Counted from the first letter of the stretch, positions 15,894 through 25,657 are shown. The stretch is DNA of 64,000 nt from Bacteroidia bacterium (GCA_030427735.1 JAUIBP010000006.1:124001-188000); one strand, 5' to 3'. Notes: generated by a model not told the origin, from the sequence alone. Program-made: numbers and translations.

Positions 15894-16427
15894 ATGCTAG
15901 AGTCCCTAATCACCTCAAAAACCCGAATCAGGATATTGGTTAAGTTGTTTCTTAATGCAAACAACAGTGGGTATTTACGTGGCTTAGCTCTAGAGTTTAA
16001 CGAGTCTACAAACGCTGTTCGTAAAGAACTTAATCAGTTGTCTTCCGCAGGTTACCTTGGTAAAGGTAAAGAGCAAAACAAAGTTACATACAAAGCAAAT
16101 ACACAACATCCGTTGTTTGTGCCGTTACAAAATATGGTGCGAAAATATGTAGGGATAGATACTATCGTACGTACGGTTTTACAGCGTATGGGCGAGGTAT
16201 CTCGTGTTATAGTTGTTGGAGATTATGCGAAGGGTGTAGATAGTGGATTGATAGATGTAGTTGTTGAAGGTGAAGATTTAAATACGGTTTATATTAATCA
16301 GATGGCCGGAAAAATTGAACAGGAGATAGGGAGGAAGGTGAGTTTTTCCTTTACCAGTACGTTTTCTCACGACGATGGTTTTGTGATTTATGATAAACGT
16401 ATAGAAGAGGATACAACACAGGTGTGA
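15894..16427 (+). CDS. Winged-helix regulator at the head of the exopolysaccharide locus
   Basis: 177 aa. Residues 5-75 form an ArsR/MarR-like winged helix (SLITSKTRIRILVKLFLN, then YLRGLALEFNESTNAVRKEL and a basic wing KGKEQNKVTYK). Residues 85-170 look like a nucleotidyltransferase-like domain (RVIVVGDYAKGVDSGLIDVV), with a GDYA-xG pattern resembling the GSxARG motif of MNT-type proteins, though Arg is missing and activity is doubtful. This two-domain protein is common at the start of Bacteroidetes polysaccharide clusters. Its TGA overlaps the next start (tgATG), so it is coupled to the NusG-like gene. It probably controls expression of the locus. Confidence 0.8.
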   Translation: MLESLITSKTRIRILVKLFLNANNSGYLRGLALEFNESTNAVRKELNQLSSAGYLGKGKEQNKVTYKANTQHPLFVPLQNMVRKYVGIDTIVRTVLQRMGEVSRVIVVGDYAKGVDSGLIDVVVEGEDLNTVYINQMAGKIEQEIGRKVSFSFTSTFSHDDGFVIYDKRIEEDTTQV

Positions 16428-16897
16428 TGGAAGAGAAATGGTATGTGGTGTATACAAAGTCGAGAGGTGAAAAGAAGGTTGCTGAGCAACTGAATGCTTT
16501 AGGAGTAAAAGCTTATTGTCCTGTAAAAACCGAAATGCGCGTTTGGAGCGACAGAAAGAAAAAAGTTGTAGTGCCCTTGTTGCCATCTATGATATTAGTG
16601 AAGTTGCCAGAGCAAGATAGAGATAGGGTGTTTGCGGTTTCTGGTGTTGTAAGATATATGTTTTGGGGAGGAAAGCCAGTTGTGGTTAGAGAGCATGAAG
16701 TGGAAGTGCTTAAAGAAGTGGAACAAAATAATGGTATGGAGCTTAATGCTGTTGAGGCTATTGGTCCAGGAACACAATTGGAGTTGAGCAACTTTGGTTT
16801 TGAAGACCAGTCAGGAGAGGTGAAGCATGTGTCGGGAAACCAATGTTGGGTGGTGTTGAAAGATTTAGGATATGTAGTGAAACTGCAATTGCAGTAA
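16427..16897 (+). CDS. UpxY/NusG-like transcription antiterminator
   Basis: 156 aa from the ATG at 16427; a GTG at 16424 is also in frame. Residues 1-95 are a NusG N-terminal domain (MEEKWYVVYTKSRGEKKVAE; PLLPSMILVKLPEQDRDRVF). Residues 110-156 are a KOW-type beta domain (GPGTQLELSNFGFEDQSGEV). In Bacteroides, UpxY proteins bind the elongating polymerase and prevent premature termination in the leader of their own capsule operon, giving locus specificity. It starts one base inside the stop of the wHTH gene. The GC-rich hairpin at 16923-16963, just downstream, may be its target. The protein length is normal for the family. Confidence 0.88.
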   Translation: MEEKWYVVYTKSRGEKKVAEQLNALGVKAYCPVKTEMRVWSDRKKKVVVPLLPSMILVKLPEQDRDRVFAVSGVVRYMFWGGKPVVVREHEVEVLKEVEQNNGMELNAVEAIGPGTQLELSNFGFEDQSGEVKHVSGNQCWVVLKDLGYVVKLQLQ

Positions 16898-16922
16898 AAA
16901 ATAAAATAGAAATAAATACGTT

Positions 16923-16963
16923 GGGAGCAACCCGAAATGGGATGCACCACGGCGGAGCCGTGG
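16923..16963 (+). promoter_or_regulatory. GC-rich structured leader between the antiterminator and the first biosynthesis gene
   Basis: A 41-base GC-rich island in AT-rich DNA. It has GGG (16923-16925) / CCC (16931-16933), then a perfect 7-bp hairpin CCACGGC-GGA-GCCGTGG (16947-16963) followed by ATTTTAC. It could be an attenuator overcome by the NusG-like protein, an RNA or non-template DNA recruitment site (ops-like), or a processing site. All three roles are inferred from position and structure. Confidence 0.5.
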
Positions 16964-16991
16964 ATTTTACATAATTAACGGAAGTTTAAGG

Positions 16992-18296
16992 ATGACAAAA
17001 CAATTGAAAGAAAAAACAATAGCGGTTATTGGTTTAGGCTATGTTGGCTTACCATTAGCTGTTGAATTTGCAAAACAATATAAAACTATTGGTTTTGATA
17101 TAAATGGGAAGCGGGTAGCGGAGTTGTTGCAGGGAGAAGATCATACTTTGGAAGTGAGTTCGAGTCAACTACAAGATGTTTTAGTTCAAGATGATTTGTT
17201 TGAAAGTAATAAGAAGGGTTTGGTGCCAACTTCTAATGAAGCTATTTTATCCAAAGCCAATATTTTTATAATAACCGTCCCTACGCCTACAGATAAAAAT
17301 AATCGACCAGTTTTAACACCTTTAATCAAAGCTTCAGAAACCGTTGGACGTGTTTTAAAAGTGGGCGATATTGTTATTTATGAATCTACAGTTTACCCAG
17401 GGGTGACGGAAGATGAATGTGTACCAGTTTTAGAGTCGTTCTCTGGTTTAAAGTTTAATGTTGATTTTTATGCGGGTTATTCACCAGAGCGAATTAACCC
17501 TGGAGATAAAGAGCATACGGTGTCTAAAATATTAAAAGTAACCTCAGGGTCAACACCTGAAATTGCTGAAGAGGTAGATGTGTTATATAAGTCTATAATT
17601 ACTGCAGGAACTTTTAAAGCTACTTCCATTAAAGTAGCTGAGGCAGCAAAAGTTATCGAAAATAGCCAAAGGGATATAAATATTGCTTTCGTTAACGAAT
17701 TGGCAAAAATATTTAATTTATTAAATATTAATACGCATGACGTATTAGAAGCGGCTAGTACCAAATGGAACTTTTTGCCTTTTAAACCAGGTTTGGTAGG
17801 CGGTCATTGTATAGGTGTGGATCCTTATTATTTGGCTCAAAAGGCTCAAGAAGTTGGGTATCATCCAGAGATTATACTTGCGGGAAGGCGTTTAAACGAT
17901 ACCATGGGGAATTATGTGTCGCAAGAAATTGTTAAAACCATGATTGGAAAAGGGCAATGTGTTAAAGGAGCTAAGGCTCTTTTATTAGGTATAACTTTTA
18001 AGGAAAACTGTCCAGATATTAGAAATACTAAGGCAATTGATATTTACAACGGATTAAAGGGGTTTCATGTTGATGTAGATGTTTATGATCCGTGGGCAAA
18101 TAGTTTGGAAGTGAAAGAAGAATTTGAAATAGATTTATTATCGGATTTAGGTGATACTATTTATGATTGTATAGTGTTGGCTGTTGCACATAAGGCATTT
18201 TTAACGATTAATATCAGTCAATTAAAATCGAGTCAAGGAATTATTTATGATGTTAAGGGTATCTTACCAGATGCTATTGTCGATAAGCGTTTGTAG
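16992..18296 (+). CDS. UDP-N-acetylhexosamine 6-dehydrogenase (TviB/WbpO type)
   Basis: 434 aa, the usual length. The Rossmann motif is GLGYVGLP (14-21). The middle domain carries KVAEAAKVIENSQRDINIAF, where TviB/WbpO/WecC proteins have the AE..K..EN.xR..NIA signature. The catalytic Cys273 lies in GLVGGHCIGVDPYY, which is the HexNAc-type spelling; glucose dehydrogenases usually have GxGG(S/P)CxxKD. It should oxidise UDP-GalNAc or UDP-GlcNAc/ManNAc at C6 to the uronate with NAD+. It is the first biosynthetic gene of the exopolysaccharide locus and supplies a HexNAcA building block. The exact epimer cannot be told from sequence. Confidence 0.88.
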   Translation: MTKQLKEKTIAVIGLGYVGLPLAVEFAKQYKTIGFDINGKRVAELLQGEDHTLEVSSSQLQDVLVQDDLFESNKKGLVPTSNEAILSKANIFIITVPTPTDKNNRPVLTPLIKASETVGRVLKVGDIVIYESTVYPGVTEDECVPVLESFSGLKFNVDFYAGYSPERINPGDKEHTVSKILKVTSGSTPEIAEEVDVLYKSIITAGTFKATSIKVAEAAKVIENSQRDINIAFVNELAKIFNLLNINTHDVLEAASTKWNFLPFKPGLVGGHCIGVDPYYLAQKAQEVGYHPEIILAGRRLNDTMGNYVSQEIVKTMIGKGQCVKGAKALLLGITFKENCPDIRNTKAIDIYNGLKGFHVDVDVYDPWANSLEVKEEFEIDLLSDLGDTIYDCIVLAVAHKAFLTINISQLKSSQGIIYDVKGILPDAIVDKRL

Positions 18297-18444
18297 AAAT
18301 AATACTAATTATAAATAGATTTATTTAATTCTTGTCAGAACATTAAAAAATCAAATAACATAGGTCGCACCAGAATGGAAACGTGACCTCTGTGAAAAAA
18401 TATTAGAAATTACACCAAAAGGTGATTTAAATTTTATCAGTCTA

Positions 18445-19563
18445 ATGAAACAAAAAGTAGCGTTAATTACAGGCGTAACAGGACAAGATGGAGCTTACTT
18501 GAGTGAGTTTTTATTGAAAAAGGGATATCAGGTACACGGTTTAAAACGTCGTTCTTCATTATTTAATACCGATCGTATCGATCACTTGTATCAGGATCCG
18601 CATGTCGATGAACGTAATTTCTTTTTACATTATGGCGATATGACTGATAGTACGAATTTAATTCGTTTGATTCAAGAAATTCAGCCAGATGAGATTTATA
18701 ATTTGGCGGCTATGAGTCACGTACATGTGTCTTTCGAAGTGCCAGAATATACTGGTAATGCCGATGGTTTGGGGACACTTCGTATTTTAGATGCAGTACG
18801 ATTATTAGGACTGGAAAAGAAAACGAGAATTTATCAGGCATCAACATCAGAGTTGTATGGAAAAGTACAAGAAGTACCACAGTCTGAAACCACGCCGTTT
18901 TACCCGCGTAGTCCGTATGCGGTTGCCAAAATGTATGCGTATTGGATTACCGTAAATTATCGTGAAGCTTATGGCATGTATGCGTGTAATGGTATTCTAT
19001 TTAATCACGAATCACCAATTCGAGGAGAAACATTTGTAACCCGTAAAATTACAAGAGCTGTGTCTCGTATTGCTTTAGGATTACAGGATAAATTTTATTT
19101 AGGAAATTTAGATGCGCAACGCGATTGGGGACATGCTAAAGATTATGTGCGTATGATGTGGATGATTCTTCAAGCCGATGAAGCCGAAGATTGGGTAATT
19201 GCTACTGGTAAAACGACTCCAGTTAGAGATTTTGTACGCATGGCATTTTCCGAAGTTGGAATCACTTTAGAATTTAAAGGTGAAGGAGTCGAAGAGAAAG
19301 CTTATGTAGCATCTTGTGACAATCCTGAATATCAATTAGAAATTGGGAAAGAAGTTCTAGCGGTTGATCCTAAATATTTCAGACCTACAGAGGTTGATTT
19401 ATTAATTGGAGATGCCACTAAAGCTAATACAAAACTAGGATGGATACCAGAGTTTGAACTGCAAGACTTAGTGAAGGATATGATGAAGAGTGATGTAAAG
19501 CTGATGCAGAAAGACCAATATCTTAAGGATGGAGGTTACGAGATTTTAAATTATTTTGAATAA
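18445..19563 (+). CDS. gmd: GDP-mannose 4,6-dehydratase
   Basis: 372 aa, full length for Gmd. The Rossmann motif is [15 protein letters not shown] (10-24). [15 protein letters not shown] is the GDP-mannose-type segment. The catalytic Ser/Thr region is [20 protein letters not shown], and Tyr158-x3-Lys162 lies in [26 protein letters not shown] follows. It converts GDP-mannose to GDP-4-keto-6-deoxymannose. The next gene, fcl, finishes GDP-L-fucose, and their coordinates nearly touch. Before it is a 148-base gap with a small imperfect hairpin (AGGTC/GACCT near 18360-18390). Confidence 0.95.
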   Translation: MKQKVALITGVTGQDGAYLSEFLLKKGYQVHGLKRRSSLFNTDRIDHLYQDPHVDERNFFLHYGDMTDSTNLIRLIQEIQPDEIYNLAAMSHVHVSFEVPEYTGNADGLGTLRILDAVRLLGLEKKTRIYQASTSELYGKVQEVPQSETTPFYPRSPYAVAKMYAYWITVNYREAYGMYACNGILFNHESPIRGETFVTRKITRAVSRIALGLQDKFYLGNLDAQRDWGHAKDYVRMMWMILQADEAEDWVIATGKTTPVRDFVRMAFSEVGITLEFKGEGVEEKAYVASCDNPEYQLEIGKEVLAVDPKYFRPTEVDLLIGDATKANTKLGWIPEFELQDLVKDMMKSDVKLMQKDQYLKDGGYEILNYFE

Positions 19564-19585
19564 TTTAAAATCTAAATCAATATTT

Positions 19586-20542
19586 ATGGACAAGACTTCA
19601 AAAATATATATAGCAGGCCATCGTGGTATGGTTGGTTCAGCTGTTTGGCGAGCTTTAGAGGCCGATGGATTTACAAATCTTATAGGGCGTACAAGTTCGG
19701 AATTGGATTTACGTGACCAGAAAGCTGTAAATCAATTCATTATAGACAAACAACCCGATGTTGTTATCGATGCTGCTGCACGTGTTGGTGGTATTTTAGC
19801 AAATAACAATTATCCGTATCAGTTTTTAATGGAGAATTTACAGATTCAAAATAACCTTATTGATGCTGCTCATAAATTGGATGTCAAAAAGTTTATTTTT
19901 CTAGGTAGCTCCTGTATATATCCAAAATTAGCGCCGCAACCTTTAAAAGAAGCCTATTTATTAACCGATAGTTTAGAACCTACCAACGAGTGGTATGCTA
20001 TTGCAAAAATAACAGGTGTTAAGGCTTGCGAAGCGATTAGAAAGCAATACCAGAAAGATTTTGTGAGTTTGATGCCTACAAATTTATACGGCACACACGA
20101 TAATTTCGATTTAGAAACTTCCCATGTGCTACCAGCCATGATTCGTAAGTTTCATGAAGCCAAAGAACATGGTAATGCGCCAGTAACCTTATGGGGAAGT
20201 GGCACACCTATGCGCGAATTTTTATATGTAGATGATATGGCCGAAGCTGTAGTATTTGCTGTAAATAATGTACTTCCAGAACATTTATATAACGTAGGTA
20301 CGGGAACCGATGTTACAATTAAGCAATTGGCTGAGACTATTCAAAGTGTAACTGGCCATGAAGGGGAGATTATCTGGGATGCTGAAAAACCAGATGGTAC
20401 ACCAAGAAAATTGATGGACGTATCGAAACTTAAATCAGCAGGATGGTCTTACAAAACAGATTTATTAGCAGGTATACAAAAAACATATACTTGGTTTTTA
20501 GAACATCAAACCACAATAAAACAAGTAAAATTGTCTAAATAA
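19586..20542 (+). CDS. fcl: GDP-L-fucose synthase
   Basis: 318 aa from the ATG at 19586 (MDKTSKIYIAGHRGMVG); the upstream ATG at 19556 would overlap gmd and adds ten residues with no family likeness. The Rossmann motif is AGHRGMVGSAVW. The catalytic Tyr137-x3-Lys141 (EWYAIAKITG) and GSSCIYPK are family hallmarks, as is LMPTNLYGTHDNFD. It epimerises and reduces GDP-4-keto-6-deoxymannose to GDP-L-fucose. Together with gmd, this shows that the exopolysaccharide can contain L-fucose. Confidence 0.95.
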   Translation: MDKTSKIYIAGHRGMVGSAVWRALEADGFTNLIGRTSSELDLRDQKAVNQFIIDKQPDVVIDAAARVGGILANNNYPYQFLMENLQIQNNLIDAAHKLDVKKFIFLGSSCIYPKLAPQPLKEAYLLTDSLEPTNEWYAIAKITGVKACEAIRKQYQKDFVSLMPTNLYGTHDNFDLETSHVLPAMIRKFHEAKEHGNAPVTLWGSGTPMREFLYVDDMAEAVVFAVNNVLPEHLYNVGTGTDVTIKQLAETIQSVTGHEGEIIWDAEKPDGTPRKLMDVSKLKSAGWSYKTDLLAGIQKTYTWFLEHQTTIKQVKLSK

Positions 20543-20548
20543 ATCCAC

Positions 20549-21940
20549 ATGAAAGTAAAAAATATTTGTTGTATCGGTGCAGGTTATGTTGGAGGTCCAA
20601 CTATGGCTGTTATCGCACAAAAAAATCCGAACATTAACGTAACTGTAGTCGATTTAAACGAAAAGCGAATTGCTGCATGGAACGACGATAATTTAGATAA
20701 CCTGCCAGTTTATGAACCAGGTTTAGATGCTGTAGTAGGCGAATCACGTGGTAGAAATTTGTTTTTTAGTACAGCTGTAGATGCCGCTATAGATGCCGCA
20801 GATATGATTTTTATATCGGTAAATACGCCTACAAAAACGTATGGAGTAGGTAAAGGCATGGCTGCCGATTTAAAATATATCGAGTTGTGCGCGCGTCAGA
20901 TCGCTAGAGTATCCAAAAGCGATAAAATCATTGTAGAAAAATCGACACTCCCGGTAAGAACTGCAGAAGCAGTTAAAAACATTTTAGATAATACAGGAAA
21001 TGGTGTTAAATATCAAATATTATCAAATCCTGAGTTTTTAGCTGAAGGTACAGCGGTAGAAGATTTACAAGCTCCAGATCGTGTGTTGATTGGTGGAGAA
21101 CAAACTCCTGAAGGTTTAGAAGCCATTCAGGCATTAGTAGATGTTTATGCAAGTTGGGTGCCTAAAGCTCAAATTATAACTACTAACCTATGGTCATCGG
21201 AGTTATCTAAATTAACTGCGAACGCCTTTTTAGCGCAACGTGTGTCTTCTATAAATGCGTTGTCGGAATTATGTGAAGTTACTGGTGCTAACGTAGACGA
21301 AGTGGCGAATGCTATTGGTAAAGACAGTCGTATTGGACCTAAGTTTTTAAAAGCATCCGTTGGTTTTGGCGGATCTTGTTTCCAGAAAGATATTTTAAAC
21401 TTAGTGTATATCGCTAAATCTTATGGATTAGATGCTGTTGCCGATTATTGGGAACAAGTGATTATTATGAACGATCATCAAAAGCATCGCTTTGCAGCGA
21501 ATATGGTGAGAACCATGTATAACACGGTTTCTGGTAAAAAATTGGCTTTCTTAGGATGGGCTTTCAAAAAAGACACAAACGATACCCGTGAATCGGCTGC
21601 TATTTATGTGGCTGATAAATTAATCGATGAACAAGCTAATGTTGTGGTATACGATCCTAAGGTAACAGATCAGCAAATGTACAGTGACTTAGATTACTTG
21701 CAAACTAGATCTTCAGAAGCGAATCAAAATGCTTTAACCGTTGAGAACGATCCGTACAAAGCTTTAGAAGGTGCTCACGCCATAGCTGTGTTAACCGAAT
21801 GGGATGAATTTAAAACGTACGATTGGCAACGCATTTACGATAACATGCACAAGCCAGCATTTGTATTTGATGGTAGAAGCTTATTAGATAAATCCGCATT
21901 GGAACAGGTTGGTTTTCAGGTTTATGTAATTGGGCAGTAA
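20549..21940 (+). CDS. ugd: UDP-glucose 6-dehydrogenase
   Basis: 463 aa, the length of the animal/plant-like Ugd class. Motifs: [16 protein letters not shown] (8-23), [33 protein letters not shown], and catalytic Cys277 in [27 protein letters not shown] marks the C-terminal domain. It makes UDP-glucuronate from UDP-glucose with two NAD+. It starts 6 bases after fcl. UDP-glucuronate feeds two other enzymes in the locus, the 4-epimerase (22083) and the UDP-xylose synthase (44101), and is probably a backbone sugar itself. Confidence 0.95.
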   Translation: MKVKNICCIGAGYVGGPTMAVIAQKNPNINVTVVDLNEKRIAAWNDDNLDNLPVYEPGLDAVVGESRGRNLFFSTAVDAAIDAADMIFISVNTPTKTYGVGKGMAADLKYIELCARQIARVSKSDKIIVEKSTLPVRTAEAVKNILDNTGNGVKYQILSNPEFLAEGTAVEDLQAPDRVLIGGEQTPEGLEAIQALVDVYASWVPKAQIITTNLWSSELSKLTANAFLAQRVSSINALSELCEVTGANVDEVANAIGKDSRIGPKFLKASVGFGGSCFQKDILNLVYIAKSYGLDAVADYWEQVIIMNDHQKHRFAANMVRTMYNTVSGKKLAFLGWAFKKDTNDTRESAAIYVADKLIDEQANVVVYDPKVTDQQMYSDLDYLQTRSSEANQNALTVENDPYKALEGAHAIAVLTEWDEFKTYDWQRIYDNMHKPAFVFDGRSLLDKSALEQVGFQVYVIGQ

Positions 21941-21960
21941 ATCGGTTACTCAGTGAAGTG

Positions 21961-21992
21961 GTGACGCAGTGATGCTGTGATGCCGTGAATTG
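21961..21992. repeat. 8-bp tandem repeat upstream of the epimerase gene
   Basis: GTGACGCA, GTGATGCT, GTGATGCC and GTGAATTG follow one another from 21961: about 3.5 units of an 8-base degenerate GTGAyGCn repeat. The 142-base gap between ugd and the epimerase gene is otherwise AT-rich. A slippage-prone tract here could vary the spacing, but it lies outside coding sequence. Confidence 0.7.
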
Positions 21993-22082
21993 TGGTTGAA
22001 TAGTGAATCGAAGACACAGTGTGATTTCTAATAGTCTAAGTTATATAAAGGTATAACAGCATAACCTTATAACCATTATATT

Positions 22083-23129
22083 ATGGAACAACAAAATGAT
22101 AAAACTGAAATAAAAACGATACTTGTAACGGGAGTCGCAGGCTTCATTGGTTTTCATGTTGCAAAATCGCTTTTGAATTTAGGACATTGTATTATCGGTA
22201 TCGACAATATTAATGATTATTACGACATCAATTTAAAATATGCGCGTTTAACAGAATTAGGTGTTTTAAGAACTGAAGCTGAGCAGGATTTACATGCTAC
22301 TTCAAGCGAAACTTTTGGCGATCGTATGCAATTCATTAAAATGAATTTGGAAGATCGTGAAGCTATGGCGCAGTTGTTTCAAGATTTCAAGTTTGATTCT
22401 GTTTGCAATTTAGCCGCGCAGGCAGGTGTGCGTTATTCATTACAAAATCCTAATGCTTATGCCGATAGTAACCTGATTGGTTTTTTAAATATCTTAGAAG
22501 GTTGCCGAAATCATCATATCAAGCGCTTGGTTTATGCCAGTAGCTCTAGTGTTTATGGTAATAGCGATGCGGTTCCGTTTAAAGAAACAGCTAATGTAGA
22601 TTACCCTATTAGCTTATATGCGGCCACAAAAAAGGCTAATGAGTTGATGGCACATACTTATAGTCATTTGTATGGTTTTGAGACCATAGGCTTACGATTC
22701 TTTACGGTGTATGGGCCTTGGGGCAGACCCGATATGGCTATGTTTTTATTTACAGATGCAATTATTAACGATAGACCAATCAAGGTATTTAATAACGGTG
22801 ATTTATCTCGTGATTTTACTTATATAGACGATATTGTTTCGGGAGTAGTTGCTACGTTATTACAGCCTTCGGAGGCATCGAGATTATACAAACTTTATAA
22901 CATTGGCAATAGCCAGCCTGTACAATTACTAGATTATATTGAAGCTGTAGAGGAGGCTTTAGGGAAAACTGCCATTAAAGATATGCTCCCTATGCAGCCA
23001 GGCGATGTTAAACAAACGTATGCCGATACCTCAGCTTTAGAACAACAATATAAATACAAACCTAAAACCGATGTCAAAGCTGGTGTTAAAGCTTTTGTAG
23101 ATTGGTATAAAACATTTTATAAAAATTAA
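22083..23129 (+). CDS. UDP-glucuronate 4-epimerase
   Basis: 348 aa. It is an SDR-family epimerase with TGVAGFIGFHVAKSLL (16-31), DNINDYYDINLKYARL (the GAE/CapI-type second region), NLAAQAGVRYSLQNPNAYAD, and catalytic Tyr179-x3-Lys183 (SLYAATKKANELMA). RFFTVYGPWGRPDMA is the UDP-GlcA 4-epimerase signature. It should convert UDP-glucuronate to UDP-galacturonate, so it follows Ugd in the pathway. It is separated from ugd by the 8-bp repeat region and is followed after 5 bases by the ABC transporter gene. Confidence 0.9.
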   Translation: MEQQNDKTEIKTILVTGVAGFIGFHVAKSLLNLGHCIIGIDNINDYYDINLKYARLTELGVLRTEAEQDLHATSSETFGDRMQFIKMNLEDREAMAQLFQDFKFDSVCNLAAQAGVRYSLQNPNAYADSNLIGFLNILEGCRNHHIKRLVYASSSSVYGNSDAVPFKETANVDYPISLYAATKKANELMAHTYSHLYGFETIGLRFFTVYGPWGRPDMAMFLFTDAIINDRPIKVFNNGDLSRDFTYIDDIVSGVVATLLQPSEASRLYKLYNIGNSQPVQLLDYIEAVEEALGKTAIKDMLPMQPGDVKQTYADTSALEQQYKYKPKTDVKAGVKAFVDWYKTFYKN

Positions 23130-23134
23130 AATGC

Positions 23135-24865
23135 ATGAAAATAGTTTATAAAACAATTCGTTTTGTAATAGAAATACTTCCTTCAAAAGATAGGATGAAA
23201 TTAATTATTGTAGGATGTTTACTGTTTTTAAGTTCATTTTTAGATTTACTTGGACTCGGTGCTTTATTACCTGTTTTTTCTGTTTTGCTGGAAGATGATG
23301 GTATAGGAAAAAATCCTTATCTAAAAGGGATTTATGATACACTACATTTAACAAATGAGAACCAATTAGTAGTTATTCTGGCTATTGGCTTATTTTTAGT
23401 AATATTAGGTAAAAACTTAATAGGTTTATTAATAGTCAAGCATAATTCTAAATTTGCACTTGGTTTATCAAAAGATTTTGCCTTAAAGATGCATCAAATT
23501 TATTATAAAAAAGGCTTTTCTTTTTTTAAAACTACAAACTCTAATGTTGTAATGAGAAATGTTCGTGTAGCAACAACACAATTTGCACAATTACAGGTGT
23601 TAGGCGCATTGAATTTTTTAAACGAAGTTATAGTTTTAGTATTTATAGTTGTATTTATAGCAATTTACAATTTTAAAATTTTATTGTTGCTAGCTTGTAC
23701 TGTACTGCCTCCATTTTTAATATTTTATAGTTGGGTTAGAAAAAAATCGCATGAGCTAGGTAATGTTACTCAAAAGGTTACTCCCTTGGTGGGTAAAAAC
23801 ATGTTTCAAAGTATATTTGGTTTTGTCGATGTGAAAATAATGGGGGCAGAACAAGAGTTTAGAGATAAAATTGAAGAGAATTTAGACGATTTAGTAGATG
23901 TAAGTGTTAAAACTAATATTTATAACTTGGTTCCTACTCGAGTAATTGAAACTTCAATTATGCTAGCAGTAGCTATTATGATTTCTTTTGGTATTTATTA
24001 CTTTCCATCTAAAGTAGAACTTTTAAAATTATTGGGTTTATTTGCTGTTGCAGGATATCGTATTATGCCATCTATAAATCGTATGATGGTCGCAATTAAT
24101 GGACTAAATAGGTCTAATTGGATTTTTGAGGTGCTATCTCCTTTAAAAACCGAGGCCAGATTACTTGAAGAACCAAAACAATATCCTATAGCTTTTAATC
24201 AACATTTAAGGTTAGAACAAGTAGAATTTAGTTACCCAAATTCAGAAACCCCAGTTTTAAAGAATATTAACCTGACTATTAAAAAGGGAGAGGTTATAGG
24301 TTTAGTAGGGCCATCTGGAGCAGGTAAAACGACTTTAATGAATATCTTATTGGGATTTTTATCGCCAACTAAGGGTAGTTTTCTTATTGACCAGACAGTA
24401 TTGGATATTAGTCACGAGAAGGCTTTCTACGAAAAAGTGGGCTATGTGCAGCAACAGGTTTATTTGATAGATGGTACTATTGCCGAAAACATAGCTTTTG
24501 GTTGTAAAGAAGAAGAGATAGATAATAAAAAGCTTCAAACGGTTATAGAAAAGGCCAATTTAAGGAGTATGGTTGATAGTTTGGAGTTTGGGGAGAAAGA
24601 AATTATTGGCGAAAATGGGACGCGATTATCTGGAGGACAAAGACAACGGATTGGAATAGCTAGAGCTTTATATTTTGATTCTGAAATTCTTTTTCTTGAT
24701 GAAGCCACATCCGCTCTAGATACCGAAACAGAAAAGGAGATTACAGATTCAATACACACTTTAAGTGATGGCAACCTTACGTTAATAATTATAGCGCATA
24801 GATTGAGTACTTTAAAACACTGTAATAGAATTATTACAATTGAAGATGGGGAAATAAAAAAATAA
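23135..24865 (+). CDS. PglK/MsbA-type ABC flippase, fused TMD-NBD
   Basis: 576 aa. The membrane domain (about 20-330) has five or six helices (LIIVGCLLFLSSFLDLLGLG; VVILAIGLFLVILGKNLIGL; FIVVFIAIYNFKILLLLACT). The ATPase domain (about 358-576) has Walker A GPSGAGKTT (392-400), signature LSGGQRQR (498-505), Walker B ILFLDEA (519-525) and the H-loop IIIAHRLSTL. The protein is a half-transporter that works as a homodimer. In a locus with Wzy and Wza/Wzc genes but no Wzx, it most likely flips the lipid-linked oligosaccharide repeat, as PglK does for N-glycans. Lipid A export (MsbA) is less likely by context. Confidence 0.85.
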   Translation: MKIVYKTIRFVIEILPSKDRMKLIIVGCLLFLSSFLDLLGLGALLPVFSVLLEDDGIGKNPYLKGIYDTLHLTNENQLVVILAIGLFLVILGKNLIGLLIVKHNSKFALGLSKDFALKMHQIYYKKGFSFFKTTNSNVVMRNVRVATTQFAQLQVLGALNFLNEVIVLVFIVVFIAIYNFKILLLLACTVLPPFLIFYSWVRKKSHELGNVTQKVTPLVGKNMFQSIFGFVDVKIMGAEQEFRDKIEENLDDLVDVSVKTNIYNLVPTRVIETSIMLAVAIMISFGIYYFPSKVELLKLLGLFAVAGYRIMPSINRMMVAINGLNRSNWIFEVLSPLKTEARLLEEPKQYPIAFNQHLRLEQVEFSYPNSETPVLKNINLTIKKGEVIGLVGPSGAGKTTLMNILLGFLSPTKGSFLIDQTVLDISHEKAFYEKVGYVQQQVYLIDGTIAENIAFGCKEEEIDNKKLQTVIEKANLRSMVDSLEFGEKEIIGENGTRLSGGQRQRIGIARALYFDSEILFLDEATSALDTETEKEITDSIHTLSDGNLTLIIIAHRLSTLKHCNRIITIEDGEIKK

Positions 24866-24892
24866 AAATATTTTAAACTATTTTAAGAATTA

Positions 24893-25657
24893 ATGATTGT
24901 TACTAAAGATTTTGTTTTGTTAAACTACCCCAAAACAGGTAGTTCGTATATGCGAGAATGTATAAAACAATTATATAAAGAAGATAGCTTATTTAATAGT
25001 ATCTTTTACAAACAAGAAGTTTTTAAAGAGTTATATTTTCCTAAAATATATGGTAACCCGTCGTCTAACTATAAGGATCAACATGGGATAGCAAAACAAA
25101 TCCCTAAGATGTATCAAGACCGCCCAATTTTAACAGTTGTAAGAAATCCTTTAGAAAGAATAACGTCCTCTTATTATTTTGGATGGTGGAAAAGAAATCC
25201 GGTAGGGGAGATATCTTCAATCGAAAAAGAATATCCAGATTATCCGAATATAGATCTGTTAACTTATGCGAAGTTATTAAATAATCCAAAGTTAACACCT
25301 TCTAACTTATTGCCGCAATATGCAGATACGTTAGGATATAGTACGCGACTTTTTTTAATATTTTATTCTGAAGATCCTGAACATTCAGCACAACGCTTAA
25401 TCTCAGGACAAACAGAAGACTTATTGGGTGTTATTAAACCGAATATTCATTTTTTGAAACAAGAGCACTTGCAAGAAGATTTAACACAATATATAAAAAC
25501 ACATACATCTAGAGATCATAAAGTTCTGTCTTCAGTTCCTGAAAAAAATAAAGGGAATTATAATAAGAAAGCTTATGATAATGATTTTGTAGAATATATG
25601 CTAAGTATGGATAAATATCTTATTAATACTTTCTATAAAAATGAAATAACTTTATAA
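24893..25657 (+). CDS. Sulfotransferase-family protein 1
   Basis: 254 aa. The N-terminal PAPS-binding loop has the family form NYPKTGSSYMRECIK (about 12-26). The 3'-phosphate-binding region is VVRNPLERITSSYYFGWWKR (about 83-102), with the Arg/Ser pair. It is soluble and cytoplasmic, with no signal or membrane segment, so it would sulfate sugars on nucleotide- or lipid-linked intermediates using PAPS. It is one of four sulfotransferases in this locus. It starts 27 bases after the ABC gene and ends one base before the next start. Confidence 0.75.
   Translation: MIVTKDFVLLNYPKTGSSYMRECIKQLYKEDSLFNSIFYKQEVFKELYFPKIYGNPSSNYKDQHGIAKQIPKMYQDRPILTVVRNPLERITSSYYFGWWKRNPVGEISSIEKEYPDYPNIDLLTYAKLLNNPKLTPSNLLPQYADTLGYSTRLFLIFYSEDPEHSAQRLISGQTEDLLGVIKPNIHFLKQEHLQEDLTQYIKTHTSRDHKVLSSVPEKNKGNYNKKAYDNDFVEYMLSMDKYLINTFYKNEITL

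Noticed and set aside
21961-21992. CRISPR-type repeat
   Set aside because: The units are 8 bases long, contiguous and without spacers; no cas gene is present in the window.
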